From NCBI RefSeq assembly GCF_022818495.1, contig NZ_CP089291.1, forward strand, positions 3,551,501 to 3,615,500: a stretch of DNA of 64,000 nucleotides. Reading direction: 5' to 3'. The notes beneath the pieces are model-generated. The model did no database searches. It saw only the letters and a list, made by a program, of their open reading frames with translations, and was not told the origin of the DNA. A program made the position numbers and the translations under genes. Origin of the DNA: Fodinisporobacter ferrooxydans. Lineage in GTDB: Bacteria; Bacillota; Bacilli; Tumebacillales; MYW30-H2. Positions 9,302 through 16,825 of this stretch are shown piece after piece (within the stretch, counting starts at the first letter, position 1; the number at the start of each line of letters is the position of its first letter).

Positions 9302-10093
9302 ATGCTAAGTCAAGAGCGGCAAACGCGAATTGCAGAAATGATGTCGAAACAGCGCATGGTGAAAGTGGCAGATTTGACCAAGTTGTTTTCGGTTTCTGAA
9401 ATGACGATCCGCAGAGATCTCGACGTACTTGAAAAAAAAGGCATCCTGAAAAAAGTATATGGGGGTGCAGTTGCAAAACGACTGACAATTGAAGAAATGC
9501 AGGATATTCCGATTCAAGTTCGCAGTGTCAACCGGATCGCGGAAAAAAGGGCGATTGCCGAACGAGCCGTGAATTTGATTCAACCGAACGACGTCGTCAT
9601 TTTGGATGCAGGCACGACTACATTAGAGATTGCTCGCCTGATTCGGCATCGGTCGGACCTGGTAGTTATCACAAATTCCATTCCAGCAGCTTATGAGCTC
9701 ACCGGAAGCGCCGTGACGCTAATTATTTTAGGAGGTCAGGTACGGGGTACTTCCCATTCTGTCGTCGGTGCCAAAGCAAATCAGTTTTTGTCCGATCTGG
9801 TCTCAAGCATATTGTTTCTCGGGGCCGCCAGTTTGTCGATCGAACAAGGGATCATGAATTCTAACCTGGATGAATCAGAGATCAAAAGACACATGATGGA
9901 TCATTCTGAGAAAGTAGTCGTGGTCTCAGATACAAGCAAATTTCAATCCCAGTCCTACCATGTGTTTGCACGGTGGAACGAGATAGGCACATTGATCACC
10001 GATGCAGGACTATCTTTCGAGTCTCAATATGAACTGGAAAAACAGGGAGTAGAAGTCCTGACGGCACCCGTTACAAACTTGTCCAATTTCTAA
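9302..10093 (+). CDS. DeoR-family transcriptional regulator
   Basis: 263-residue DeoR-type repressor. The N-terminal helix-turn-helix LSQERQTRIAEMM...VADLTKLFSVSEMTIRRDLDVLEKKGILKKVYGGA matches the family signature. The C-terminal DeoRC sensor domain has AERAVNLIQPNDVVILDAGTTTLEIARLI, which binds phosphorylated sugars in relatives. A GTG at 9287 is also in frame, but the ATG at 9302 has GGAGT at a normal distance. Its place between the two kinase genes points to local control of this sugar operon by a phosphorylated intermediate. No clear operator was found. Confidence 0.88.
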   Translation: MLSQERQTRIAEMMSKQRMVKVADLTKLFSVSEMTIRRDLDVLEKKGILKKVYGGAVAKRLTIEEMQDIPIQVRSVNRIAEKRAIAERAVNLIQPNDVVILDAGTTTLEIARLIRHRSDLVVITNSIPAAYELTGSAVTLIILGGQVRGTSHSVVGAKANQFLSDLVSSILFLGAASLSIEQGIMNSNLDESEIKRHMMDHSEKVVVVSDTSKFQSQSYHVFARWNEIGTLITDAGLSFESQYELEKQGVEVLTAPVTNLSNF

Positions 10094-10161
10094 TCCAGGA
10101 CTATATTGACGTCTTTCCTATTGTTGCCGTTAGCCTTTTGGGGGAGAAGGTGGTGATTCGA

Positions 10162-11403
10162 GTGAATAAAATGGCAGATGGACGGGGACCGAAGGTATTG
10201 CTTGCGGGACACAATAGTTTGGATATCATCCCTGATTTATCGTCACTTGCTGCTGGCTTTGCCGCATTTCGTCCAGGTTCCTTAATTCATACGCAAGGTG
10301 TCCGGTTTGCTACAGGCGGTGCTGTGCTTAACACTGGATTGGCATTGCATCGGCTTGGCATGCGTGTACGGCTGTTGATAAAAGTCGGACGTGATCCATT
10401 TGGCCAGATTCTGCAGACGTTAATCACAGACCAGTTGAACATCGCAACCGAATGTGGACAAACGGAGCTAATGCTTGTCGAGGAAGAAGCCGCTGGAACA
10501 TCTTTTACGCTCGTACTCAGTCCGAAAAACGCTGATCGCATGTTTGTCGGGTACTCCGGTACCAACCAAACATTCTCCGCAAGCGATGTGAAAGAGGACG
10601 ATCTGGAAGACGTTGCGTTGTTTCATTTCGGGTATCCGCCACTTCTTGAAAAGATGTATTCGGATGGAGGGAAAGCATTGGCAGCATTGTTTGCACATGT
10701 ACGGCGGCGAGGCATAGTGACATCCCTGGATATGTGTATGCCGGATGTGCAAGGAGAGTCAAGCAGAGTGGATTGGCCATCATTTCTTGCCAATGTACTG
10801 CCTCACGTCGATGTTTTTATGCCGAGCATGGAAGAGATCATGTTTATGTTGGATCGTGAGCGTTTTGATGCAATAAAATCTTCTGGAAGGGAGTTTATCG
10901 CTTCCATTACGGAGCGTGATTTGGTCTCTATAGGGCAAGCGCTTGTCGATATGGGAGCTCGTATTGTCGGGTTGAAGCTGGGGGATTACGGGCTGTATAT
11001 GCGGACGGGATCCTGTCATTCGGACAATGCCGGCGATATCGTGCGACCGCGATGGTGGAAGTCGCTCTGCAGGATGGATTGGAGCGACCGGGAGTTGTAT
11101 ATCCCCTGCTTTTCCGTTCTTGTCACCGGAACGACCGGCGCCGGGGATTGTACCATTGCCGGATTTCTTAGCGGGATGCTGCACGAACTCACGATCGAAA
11201 CATGCATGACACACGCAGTTGCGGTTGGTGCATGCAGTGTCGAGCAAGTAGACGCAACGAGTGGAGTACCGTCTTGGAAAGATGTTCAGGACCGGATCAA
11301 GCAGGGCTGGCCGATGTTGGAGTCCGGGATTCCACTGAAGGATTGGAAACAACACGACGGAGTGTATTACGGTCCACGAGACAGGAACAGGGTTCATGGA
11401 TGA
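10162..11403 (+). CDS. PfkB-family carbohydrate kinase
   Basis: 413-residue ribokinase-fold sugar kinase. The N-terminal region KVLLAGHNSLDIIPDL and the anion-hole/catalytic motif TGTTGAGDCTIAGFLSGML (near residue 325) identify the family. It is longer than ribokinase (about 310) because of insertions in the middle. The start is uncertain: GTG at 10162 follows AAGGTGGTGAT at a good distance, and ATG at 10171 is the alternative. Next to an FGGY kinase and an aldolase it could add a second phosphate to a ketose phosphate, as LacC or 1-phosphofructokinase do; this role is inferred from context. Confidence 0.8.
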   Translation: MNKMADGRGPKVLLAGHNSLDIIPDLSSLAAGFAAFRPGSLIHTQGVRFATGGAVLNTGLALHRLGMRVRLLIKVGRDPFGQILQTLITDQLNIATECGQTELMLVEEEAAGTSFTLVLSPKNADRMFVGYSGTNQTFSASDVKEDDLEDVALFHFGYPPLLEKMYSDGGKALAALFAHVRRRGIVTSLDMCMPDVQGESSRVDWPSFLANVLPHVDVFMPSMEEIMFMLDRERFDAIKSSGREFIASITERDLVSIGQALVDMGARIVGLKLGDYGLYMRTGSCHSDNAGDIVRPRWWKSLCRMDWSDRELYIPCFSVLVTGTTGAGDCTIAGFLSGMLHELTIETCMTHAVAVGACSVEQVDATSGVPSWKDVQDRIKQGWPMLESGIPLKDWKQHDGVYYGPRDRNRVHG

Positions 11404-11478
11404 TTTCAAGCAATCTTTAAACATTCATCCATCGATGTTCAACATATTTTTGGAAAACTCTGAGAGGAGAATGCAAAG

Positions 11479-12081
11479 TTGATGACCCAAATGGAGTGCC
11501 GTCTCTGGCGGCAGAAAGCACGTGCCTTCTTGGATAAGGCCGGGATTGTTCTGACCAATGAAGAATCTGAGCACATTGAAGTAGCGGATCTAGGGCTGGG
11601 GGAATTTGAACGTACCGGTCTCCAATTGATCACATATGTCAACAATGATCGCTATTGTGCCAAAGAGTTGATTCTGCTGCCGCGGCAAACTTGTCCTGAG
11701 CACAGACATCCCCCGGTCAACGGTGATCCGGGGAAGCGCGAAACGTTTCGCTGCTGCTTTGGAAACGTGTATCTCTACGTTGAAGGTCCTCCGTCGGAAC
11801 AGATTCAGGCAACGATTCCCATGGGAAGTGAAGCGTACTACACGGTGTTTCACCAAATCGAGCTAAATCCTGGAGAGCAATATACGATTCCAGAGAACAC
11901 GCTCCACTGGTTTCAAGCTGGTGACGGGGGTGCGGTGGTGTCGGAATTCTCTACAACGAGCCGAGACGAGTTTGATATTTTTACAGATCCCAGGATCCGA
12001 CGGGTGCCGGAAATTGCAGGCGAGGATGTAATGGAATCGCAAGATATCGGATCTCCATCGGATGAGGATATCATCTCGTGA
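11479..12081 (+). CDS. D-lyxose ketol-isomerase-like cupin
   Basis: 200-residue cupin resembling bacterial D-lyxose isomerases (D-lyxose/D-xylulose and D-mannose/D-fructose interconversion). The metal-binding region CPEHRHPPVNGDPGKRETFRC supplies the HxH and Glu ligands, and ENTLHWFQAG supplies the distal His; GNVYLYVEG is a family segment. The start is TTG 11479 or ATG 11482, both behind AGAGGAGA. An aldose-ketose isomerase following a sugar importer and two kinases gives this operon its entry reaction. Confidence 0.78.
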   Translation: MMTQMECRLWRQKARAFLDKAGIVLTNEESEHIEVADLGLGEFERTGLQLITYVNNDRYCAKELILLPRQTCPEHRHPPVNGDPGKRETFRCCFGNVYLYVEGPPSEQIQATIPMGSEAYYTVFHQIELNPGEQYTIPENTLHWFQAGDGGAVVSEFSTTSRDEFDIFTDPRIRRVPEIAGEDVMESQDIGSPSDEDIIS

Positions 12082-12133
12082 TAGCCCGCTTATTCAGGCA
12101 GGTACATGTTTGCCATTTACGGAGGTGTGTTAC

Positions 12134-12901
12134 ATGACGGGAAAAGCATATCGTATGGGCCGGTTGTTTCATCCGCAAGATGGCAGGACAGTTATATTGC
12201 CGGTCGACCATGGTGTAGCGATTGGACACGTGGAAGGACTGCGGAATCCAGTTTCCGTGCTTCGTGACCTTGTAGAAGAAGGTCCGGATGCCGTTTTGCT
12301 AAATCCGGGGCTTAATCGGGCGGCATCCGATGTGTTTAACCATACCGGTGCCCCCGCTCGTATTTTAACGGTCGATACGTTTTTCTATGACAATGCAGCA
12401 TTTGTGCAGGATCGAATTGGCTGGGCCGAAAGAGCGGTTGTCGATGGATACGATGGAATGAAGGTTTTGCTCCCCTGGGATACATCGATACAAGAGCGGA
12501 TGGCCACTACCCGCTTAGTAGCCGAGTTGATAAAAGAATCGGAAACATGGCAGATTCCCATTATTGTCGAGCCAACTTTACTGCGCGGCACAAATCAAGA
12601 CATTCGCACATTGTCTGACGGTGTTCGAATTGGTTTTGAGCTTGGTGCGGATATCTTGAAGACACCGTATCCGGCATCTGCGGAAATCTTGCAGGAATGG
12701 GTTGAATCCTTCAAGGTGCCGATTGTCCTTTTGGGTGGGCCAAAAGGGAGTTCTGATGCGGATTTGTTGCGTTCTGTCGCAGATGCGATGCGTGTTGGCG
12801 CCAAAGGTGTTGCGATCGGTCGCAACGTGTGGCAGCGAACCGCTCCAGAAGCGAAAGCGTTCTTTAAACAATTGATTCAAATTGTACATCCGGAAATTTA
12901 A
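12134..12901 (+). CDS. Class I aldolase, DeoC/LsrF/FbaB (DhnA) family
   Basis: 255-residue TIM-barrel aldolase. The N-terminal VILPVDHGVAIGHVEGLRNP and the segment GADILKTPYPASAE, whose Lys is the expected Schiff-base residue, match the DhnA-type fructose-bisphosphate aldolase/LsrF group. The C-terminal GGPKGSSDADLLR...GAKGVAIGRNVWQ is the usual phosphate-binding loop. ATG 12134 is preferred to an in-frame ATG at 12062 because GGAGGTGTGTTAC directly precedes it. As the last gene before a terminator it probably cleaves the phosphorylated ketose made by the two upstream kinases. Confidence 0.85.
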   Translation: MTGKAYRMGRLFHPQDGRTVILPVDHGVAIGHVEGLRNPVSVLRDLVEEGPDAVLLNPGLNRAASDVFNHTGAPARILTVDTFFYDNAAFVQDRIGWAERAVVDGYDGMKVLLPWDTSIQERMATTRLVAELIKESETWQIPIIVEPTLLRGTNQDIRTLSDGVRIGFELGADILKTPYPASAEILQEWVESFKVPIVLLGGPKGSSDADLLRSVADAMRVGAKGVAIGRNVWQRTAPEAKAFFKQLIQIVHPEI

Positions 12902-12915
12902 TACATGAAAGCAAA

Positions 12916-12964
12916 GGCCTGCGTATCTGTGCTTGATGTCACACAGAGGCAGGCCCATTTTTTG
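12916..12964 (+). terminator. Terminator of the sugar operon
   Basis: Arms GGCCTGC (12916-12922) and GCAGGCC (12949-12955), with inner arms TCTGTG (12926-12931) and CACAGA (12942-12947), followed by a T-run at about 12958. The following 12965-13210 is A/T-rich with no gene that I can support. Confidence 0.88.
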
Positions 12965-13228
12965 CGTATTTTGAGTTGAATACGAGTCGAAGTACAAATC
13001 GCAAACGTTTGAATCACACAATTTGAAAAAGCTCGTACATAGTTAAGCAATACAAAATTCCGTATATATTAGGATTTGTTTACAAATTCAATCGAATTGG
13101 AAATTCATTTTTTGAGGAAGTGCCAGCTTGTATCCGGCAAATTGGTCTTTTGATAGGAGGTATGAGCCGTGTTTTGTAACAATATACATTCATAATTTAA
13201 AGCATACGTATTTAAGGAGGGAGCCAAT

Positions 13229-13324
13229 ATGGACGGAGTATTTGGATTGTATACACGTTGGGCAGTCGTGTTCCTCATTATTTTTGTTCTGTTCTTCTTG
13301 CTTGTTCCAGGTGCAGGGTACTAA
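13229..13324 (+). CDS. YjcZ-family sporulation micro-protein, copy 1
   Basis: 31-residue single-helix membrane peptide starting MDGVFGLYTRW and carrying the hydrophobic stretch AVVFLIIFVLFFLLVP, then GAGY. This is the layout of the YjcZ/tiny-TM sporulation family of Bacilli: aromatic/glycine head, one transmembrane helix, short tail. The RBS TTTAAGGAGGGAG is close to optimal. A near-identical copy lies at 14033. Function is unknown in the family; expression during sporulation is known for relatives. Confidence 0.8.
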   Translation: MDGVFGLYTRWAVVFLIIFVLFFLLVPGAGY

Positions 13325-13336
13325 TAAAACAGTATG

Positions 13337-13361
13337 AACGGCAGCATTTCGCTGCTGTTTT
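13337..13361 (+). terminator. Terminator after the first YjcZ gene
   Basis: GCAGC (13341-13345), loop ATTTC, GCTGC (13351-13355), then TGTTTT. It ends the short YjcZ transcript. Confidence 0.65.
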
Positions 13362-13384
13362 ACATAGGATTTGACATATGAAAG

Positions 13385-13412
13385 AAAACAGCAGCTATTT
13401 TACTACTGTTTT
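13385..13412 (-). terminator. Terminator for the minus-strand Gly-rich gene
   Basis: Arms AAAACAG (13385-13391) and CTGTTTT (13406-13412). On the minus strand it follows the stop codon of the gene ending at 13425 and runs into TTTC. Confidence 0.5.
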
Positions 13413-13424
13413 CGTATAGAAAGC

Positions 13425-13733
13425 TTAAAAACGACTTACGCTTACGCCACCTCCGCCGCCGCCAAAGGTTCCTCCGCCACCTCCGCCATTAATTCCTCCG
13501 CCACCTCCGCTGCCGCCGTTGCCAGCATTTGTATTGTTGTTTCTATTTCGATTTGTATTTCGATTCGTATCGGAATTGGTATCTTTAACAATTGGCCTGT
13601 TTGTAATGTTAATATTTGCAGGCTTCAACTCAATATTAATGAAGAGATTAATCGTGTCTTTCCCGTTTCTTATCTGTTTTCGTATTTTGATAATCTCCGA
13701 ATTGTTTTTATTCGGCTGCTTTTTCGCGTTCAT
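13425..13733 (-). CDS. Unrecognised protein with Asn-rich linker and Gly-rich C-terminus
   Basis: 102 residues from an ATG at 13733, chosen because AAAGGAAG lies 8 bases upstream on the minus strand. Residues 1-50 are basic and polar (MNAKKQPNKNNSEIIKIRKQ), residues about 50-72 are an Asn/Arg/Thr repeat tract (TNRNTNRNRNNNTNAG), and the rest is Gly-rich in blocks of five or six glycines, ending VSVSRF. No signal peptide or membrane helix is visible. It lies between two YjcZ genes and opposite in strand to the microcin precursor, so it might be a spore-surface protein, but I do not recognise a family. The strong RBS and own terminator support it as real. Confidence 0.6.
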   Translation of the reverse strand: MNAKKQPNKNNSEIIKIRKQIRNGKDTINLFINIELKPANINITNRPIVKDTNSDTNRNTNRNRNNNTNAGNGGSGGGGGINGGGGGGTFGGGGGGVSVSRF

Positions 13734-14032
13734 ATCAACACTTCCTTTGCAAAATGTAGGTACCTCTAATATAGATAATCGAATGGATGGAATTATGTAA
13801 CGGACAACCAAACCTGATCATTGATCTATTTTTCTATCGCAATAGGATTTTTGATTCGATTCAAAAAAATTTTGATTGACATATGTTCGATTCGTTAATT
13901 TACCTCCAGTTACAAAATACAGGGATGACTGCACAATTTCTTTTTAAATGGTACGTTCACCCCGCATAAGCCGTTTCAATATTCAATTGTTTTACATAAA
14001 TTGCATCATTCGGTGAGAAAGGAGGGGGTTTG

Positions 14033-14134
14033 ATGTACGGAGCATTTGGAGGTTACACACGCTGGGCAGTAGTGTTCTTGATCATTTTTGTTTTGTTCTT
14101 CTTGCTCGTTCCTGCTTATGGTCAAGTCTGTTAA
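14033..14134 (+). CDS. YjcZ-family sporulation micro-protein, copy 2
   Basis: 33-residue membrane peptide, MYGAFGGYTRW then AVVFLIIFVLFFLLVP, ending AYGQVC. The core is identical to copy 1 at 13229 over TRWAVVFLIIFVLFFLLVP, so the two are recent duplicates. The RBS is AAAGGAGGGGG. A single Cys at the C-terminus is absent from copy 1. It lies 190 bases before the microcin precursor and in the same direction. Confidence 0.8.
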   Translation: MYGAFGGYTRWAVVFLIIFVLFFLLVPAYGQVC

Positions 14135-14326
14135 ATGGTTCCTGTATATGAAATAAAAGCGGATTATGCGTAAATAAGAAAGAAAAACTTGAGTGGATAG
14201 TGTCAATAGACGTTTGTATTTATGATCGGGTTATGCTGTTCATTCAAATTGGAATGCAATGGGAATTTTGAATCAGCGATGAAATTGTGAGTGTTTTTAC
14301 AATAAGAACAAGCTGGAGGATGTAAA

Positions 14327-14683
14327 ATGAAAGATTTCAAATTGGTAAAAATGGATGATTTCAAAAAAGAACTCCGAAAATTGAAAGTTGACGATTTCAA
14401 GGTAGATCAGCCGAAGCTTTCCGAGCATACCATGTTCGATACGGTTGGCGGCACATGCGGTGGCACATGCGGCTTTTGCGGCGGCACATGCGGCGGTGGC
14501 GGTGGCGGTGGCGGCGGCACATGCGGCGGCACATGTGGTTTTTGCGGTGGCACATGCGGCGGCGGCGGTGGTGGTGGCGGCGGCACGTGTGGCGGCACAT
14601 GCGGTGGATGTGGCGGCACATGCGGCGGCGCAGGTGGCCCCAGATGCTTCCGGTGCTTCAGAACACCAGGTACACGGGAATAG
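14327..14683 (+). CDS. TOMM (thiazole/oxazole-modified microcin) precursor peptide, TCGG-repeat type
   Basis: 118-residue precursor. Residues 1-42 form a charged leader with three similar stretches (KDFKLVK, DDFKKELRKL, DDFKVDQ), no Cys, and a terminal VGG. The core (43-118) has three 22-residue units: two read TCGGTCGFCGG-TC followed by nine glycines, and the third is degenerate and ends PRCFRCFRTPGTRE. The core holds 14 Cys, 11 Thr and no Ser, and nine Thr directly precede a Cys, so Thr-Cys pairs could become tandem methyloxazole-thiazole rings. The RBS GGAGGATG precedes ATG. It sits upstream of ThiF-like, YcaO and SagB genes, as in heterocycloanthracin/sonorensin loci of Bacillus, but the repeat type differs from those I know. 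Confidence 0.88.
   Translation: MKDFKLVKMDDFKKELRKLKVDDFKVDQPKLSEHTMFDTVGGTCGGTCGFCGGTCGGGGGGGGGTCGGTCGFCGGTCGGGGGGGGGTCGGTCGGCGGTCGGAGGPRCFRCFRTPGTRE
14453..14650 (+). repeat. Three 66-bp tandem repeats in the microcin core
   Basis: Units at 14453-14518, 14519-14584 and 14585-14650. The first two encode identical peptides with different synonymous codons (ACA/ACG, TGC/TGT, GGC/GGT), which suggests selection on the peptide. The third has Gly for Phe and loses the nine-glycine linker. Confidence 0.9.
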
Positions 14684-14737
14684 GGCGATAGACGTTACTT
14701 TCATACCGTACACTTAGCTGCCTAAAGGAAAAAGAGA

Positions 14738-14777
14738 GCCCCCGCATGAACAATGAATGGTTTGTGCGGGGGCTTTT
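14738..14777 (+). terminator. Terminator between precursor and modification genes
   Basis: GCCCCCGCA (14738-14746) pairs with TGCGGGGGC (14765-14773), followed by TTTT. The strong stem with a short T-run probably causes partial termination, giving more precursor than enzyme mRNA. Confidence 0.85.
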
Positions 14778-14860
14778 CAGACACTATGGACAACTAGCGA
14801 TACATATAGTAATCAGAATGATGAATTAGAATTAGGAAACAACTCACGAGGAGGAGCAAA

Positions 14861-16825
14861 ATGACAAGTGTGAATCCTTCTATGCGCCTAAAAGCCAAAG
14901 GGGACACGTTTTTTATCCCCGATCCAAACGGCGGTGTGTATTTTCGGAACAACGAAAGCTCATTTCGTATGGAAGGCAGAACGATTTATCAGTGGATTGA
15001 ACAACTGATGCCGATGTTTGACGGGGAACTATCGTTGGAAGATTTGACAGACGGATTAGACGATGAATACCGGGATCAGATCTTTGAAATTGCAGAAATA
15101 TTGCACAAAAACGGCTTTGTCCGGGATGTGAGCCAAGACCATCCCCATCAATTGCCAGATCAGATTCTCGAAAGGTATGCTGCCCAAATCGAATTTCTGG
15201 ACAATTTCAGCGGATCAGGCGCATACCGGTTTCAGTCCTATCGCCAGGCCAAAGTATTGGCGATCGGCGCTGGCCCGTTTTTTCTCTCGTTGGTCACCGC
15301 TTTGCTCGAATCCGGAATCCCCAGGTTCCACGTGTTGGTCACGGACTCAGCACCGACCGATCGGAAGCGGATGGCGGAACTGGTGGCACACGCCCGTAAA
15401 GCAGATTCCGAAGTGATGGTAGAGGAGGTCACTCATCGTAAAGAAGGGGTGAATTCTTGGCGGGAAATTGTGCAACCATTCGATTGGATTTTGTATGTGT
15501 CACAGCAACACGATGTCGGGGAACTGCAAATTTTGCATGCAATATGCCGGGAGGAGAAAAAGCGGTTGATCCCCGCCATGTGTGTACATCACGTAGGGAT
15601 AGCAGGTCCTTTGGTGGATTCGGACTCTGAGGGGTGCTTTGAATCGGCGTGGCGCCGCTTGCACAAATCCGCACTTTGCAAAGACCCGCAGTTGCACACG
15701 TTTTCTTCCACAGCCGGAGCAATGCTGGCAAATGTGATCGTGTTTGAATTGTTAAAAAAGGTTACGGGAGTGACCGAATCCGATTTGAAGAACAAATTCT
15801 TCCTGTTGAATCTCGAGACGCTGGAAGGAAACTGGAATTGGTTCCTGCCTCATCCACTGGTAACCGGTCGGATGTCAGTCCAATGTGTGCAAGATTTCGA
15901 GTCGCAACTCGAACGGAAATGCGGCAGCCATGAGTCACTCGAATTGCTTTCTTACTTTAGCAAATTGACATCTGCGGAAACGGGTATTTTTCATATTTGG
16001 GGAGAAGGGGAATTGCAGCAGCTTCCGTTAGCCCAGTGTAGAGTTCAGGCAGTCGATCCGCTGACAGAAGGACCGGCCGAACTGTTGCCGGACGTTGTCT
16101 GTACAGGTCTGACGCACAAGGAAGCGCGACGGGAGGCGGGGCTGGCCGGGATTGAAGCATATGTATCGAGAATGCTCGTTCCGCTTGTTTCGGCTCTTTC
16201 CTCACAGAAAGGAATTGCCGGCATTACGGTAAAGCCGGAGGAATGCATCGGCGTTGGAGCAGGCGAAACCGTTGCAGAAGGCATCTGCCGCGGATTGCAA
16301 AGGTGTTTGGACGAGGAACTCAGTCGGCAACAGGCAGCTCAGCCGTATACGGTCTGTCCTGTACAGTTAGGTACAGTAGAGGATGAACGTTGCCAGTTTT
16401 ATTTGCAGGCATTGAACACGCTGCAAGGAGCTCCGACAATCGGCTTAGGACAGGAAATTTGCGGATTTCCTGCAGTATGGATCGGTATGAGTGGCCGCTG
16501 GCACTGCAATGCCGGATTGAATCTGACGATGGCGTTGCAACATGCGTTGCAACAAGCAGTGCTTGCGGCACAAAACAAAACGGCTTGCCTCACGACACAA
16601 GCGCATGAAGTTTCGTCCGTACATCTGGAAGAATCGACTTCGCAATCTCTTGTCATCTCCTCATGTGAAAAGGTGGAACAATCCGAGGTAGTGCGGTCTG
16701 CCTTGGAAATCTTGAAACGGAATCGCAAGAAGCTCTTGGTGTTGGACCTGGCGTTCGAGCCGTTTTTGAAAGAGGAACTTGCAGGTGTGTTTGGCGTGTT
16801 GTTGCGGGAGGAGGAATCCCGGTGA
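14861..16825 (+). CDS. TOMM biosynthesis ThiF-like/RRE protein (putative thiazole-containing bacteriocin maturation protein)
   Basis: 654 residues. The first ~110 residues look like a winged-helix leader-recognition domain (RRE). Residues ~125-330 are a ThiF/E1-like Rossmann domain beginning VLAIGAGPFFLSLVTALLESG, without the usual catalytic Cys or zinc CxxC pairs, so it probably binds the leader rather than adenylating. A C-terminal part (~370-654) contains DVVCTGLTHKEARREAGLAGIEAY, which recalls YcaO-like folds. Architecture and position match the maturation protein accompanying heterocycloanthracin-type clusters. GAGGAGGAGCAAA precedes ATG. It overlaps the YcaO gene by four bases (GTGA). 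Confidence 0.82.
   Translation: MTSVNPSMRLKAKGDTFFIPDPNGGVYFRNNESSFRMEGRTIYQWIEQLMPMFDGELSLEDLTDGLDDEYRDQIFEIAEILHKNGFVRDVSQDHPHQLPDQILERYAAQIEFLDNFSGSGAYRFQSYRQAKVLAIGAGPFFLSLVTALLESGIPRFHVLVTDSAPTDRKRMAELVAHARKADSEVMVEEVTHRKEGVNSWREIVQPFDWILYVSQQHDVGELQILHAICREEKKRLIPAMCVHHVGIAGPLVDSDSEGCFESAWRRLHKSALCKDPQLHTFSSTAGAMLANVIVFELLKKVTGVTESDLKNKFFLLNLETLEGNWNWFLPHPLVTGRMSVQCVQDFESQLERKCGSHESLELLSYFSKLTSAETGIFHIWGEGELQQLPLAQCRVQAVDPLTEGPAELLPDVVCTGLTHKEARREAGLAGIEAYVSRMLVPLVSALSSQKGIAGITVKPEECIGVGAGETVAEGICRGLQRCLDEELSRQQAAQPYTVCPVQLGTVEDERCQFYLQALNTLQGAPTIGLGQEICGFPAVWIGMSGRWHCNAGLNLTMALQHALQQAVLAAQNKTACLTTQAHEVSSVHLEESTSQSLVISSCEKVEQSEVVRSALEILKRNRKKLLVLDLAFEPFLKEELAGVFGVLLREEESR

Noticed and set aside
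13371..13769. Plus-strand frame opposite the Gly-rich gene (Ser/Ala/Ile-rich)
   Set aside because: Complement of the Gly/Asn codons; the minus-strand gene has the RBS and terminator.
14297..14717. Long Ala-, Pro/His- and Arg/Trp-rich open frames on both strands over the microcin precursor
   Set aside because: They are by-products of the GGC/TGC repeat; none has an RBS, and only the TCGG frame has a leader and correct context.
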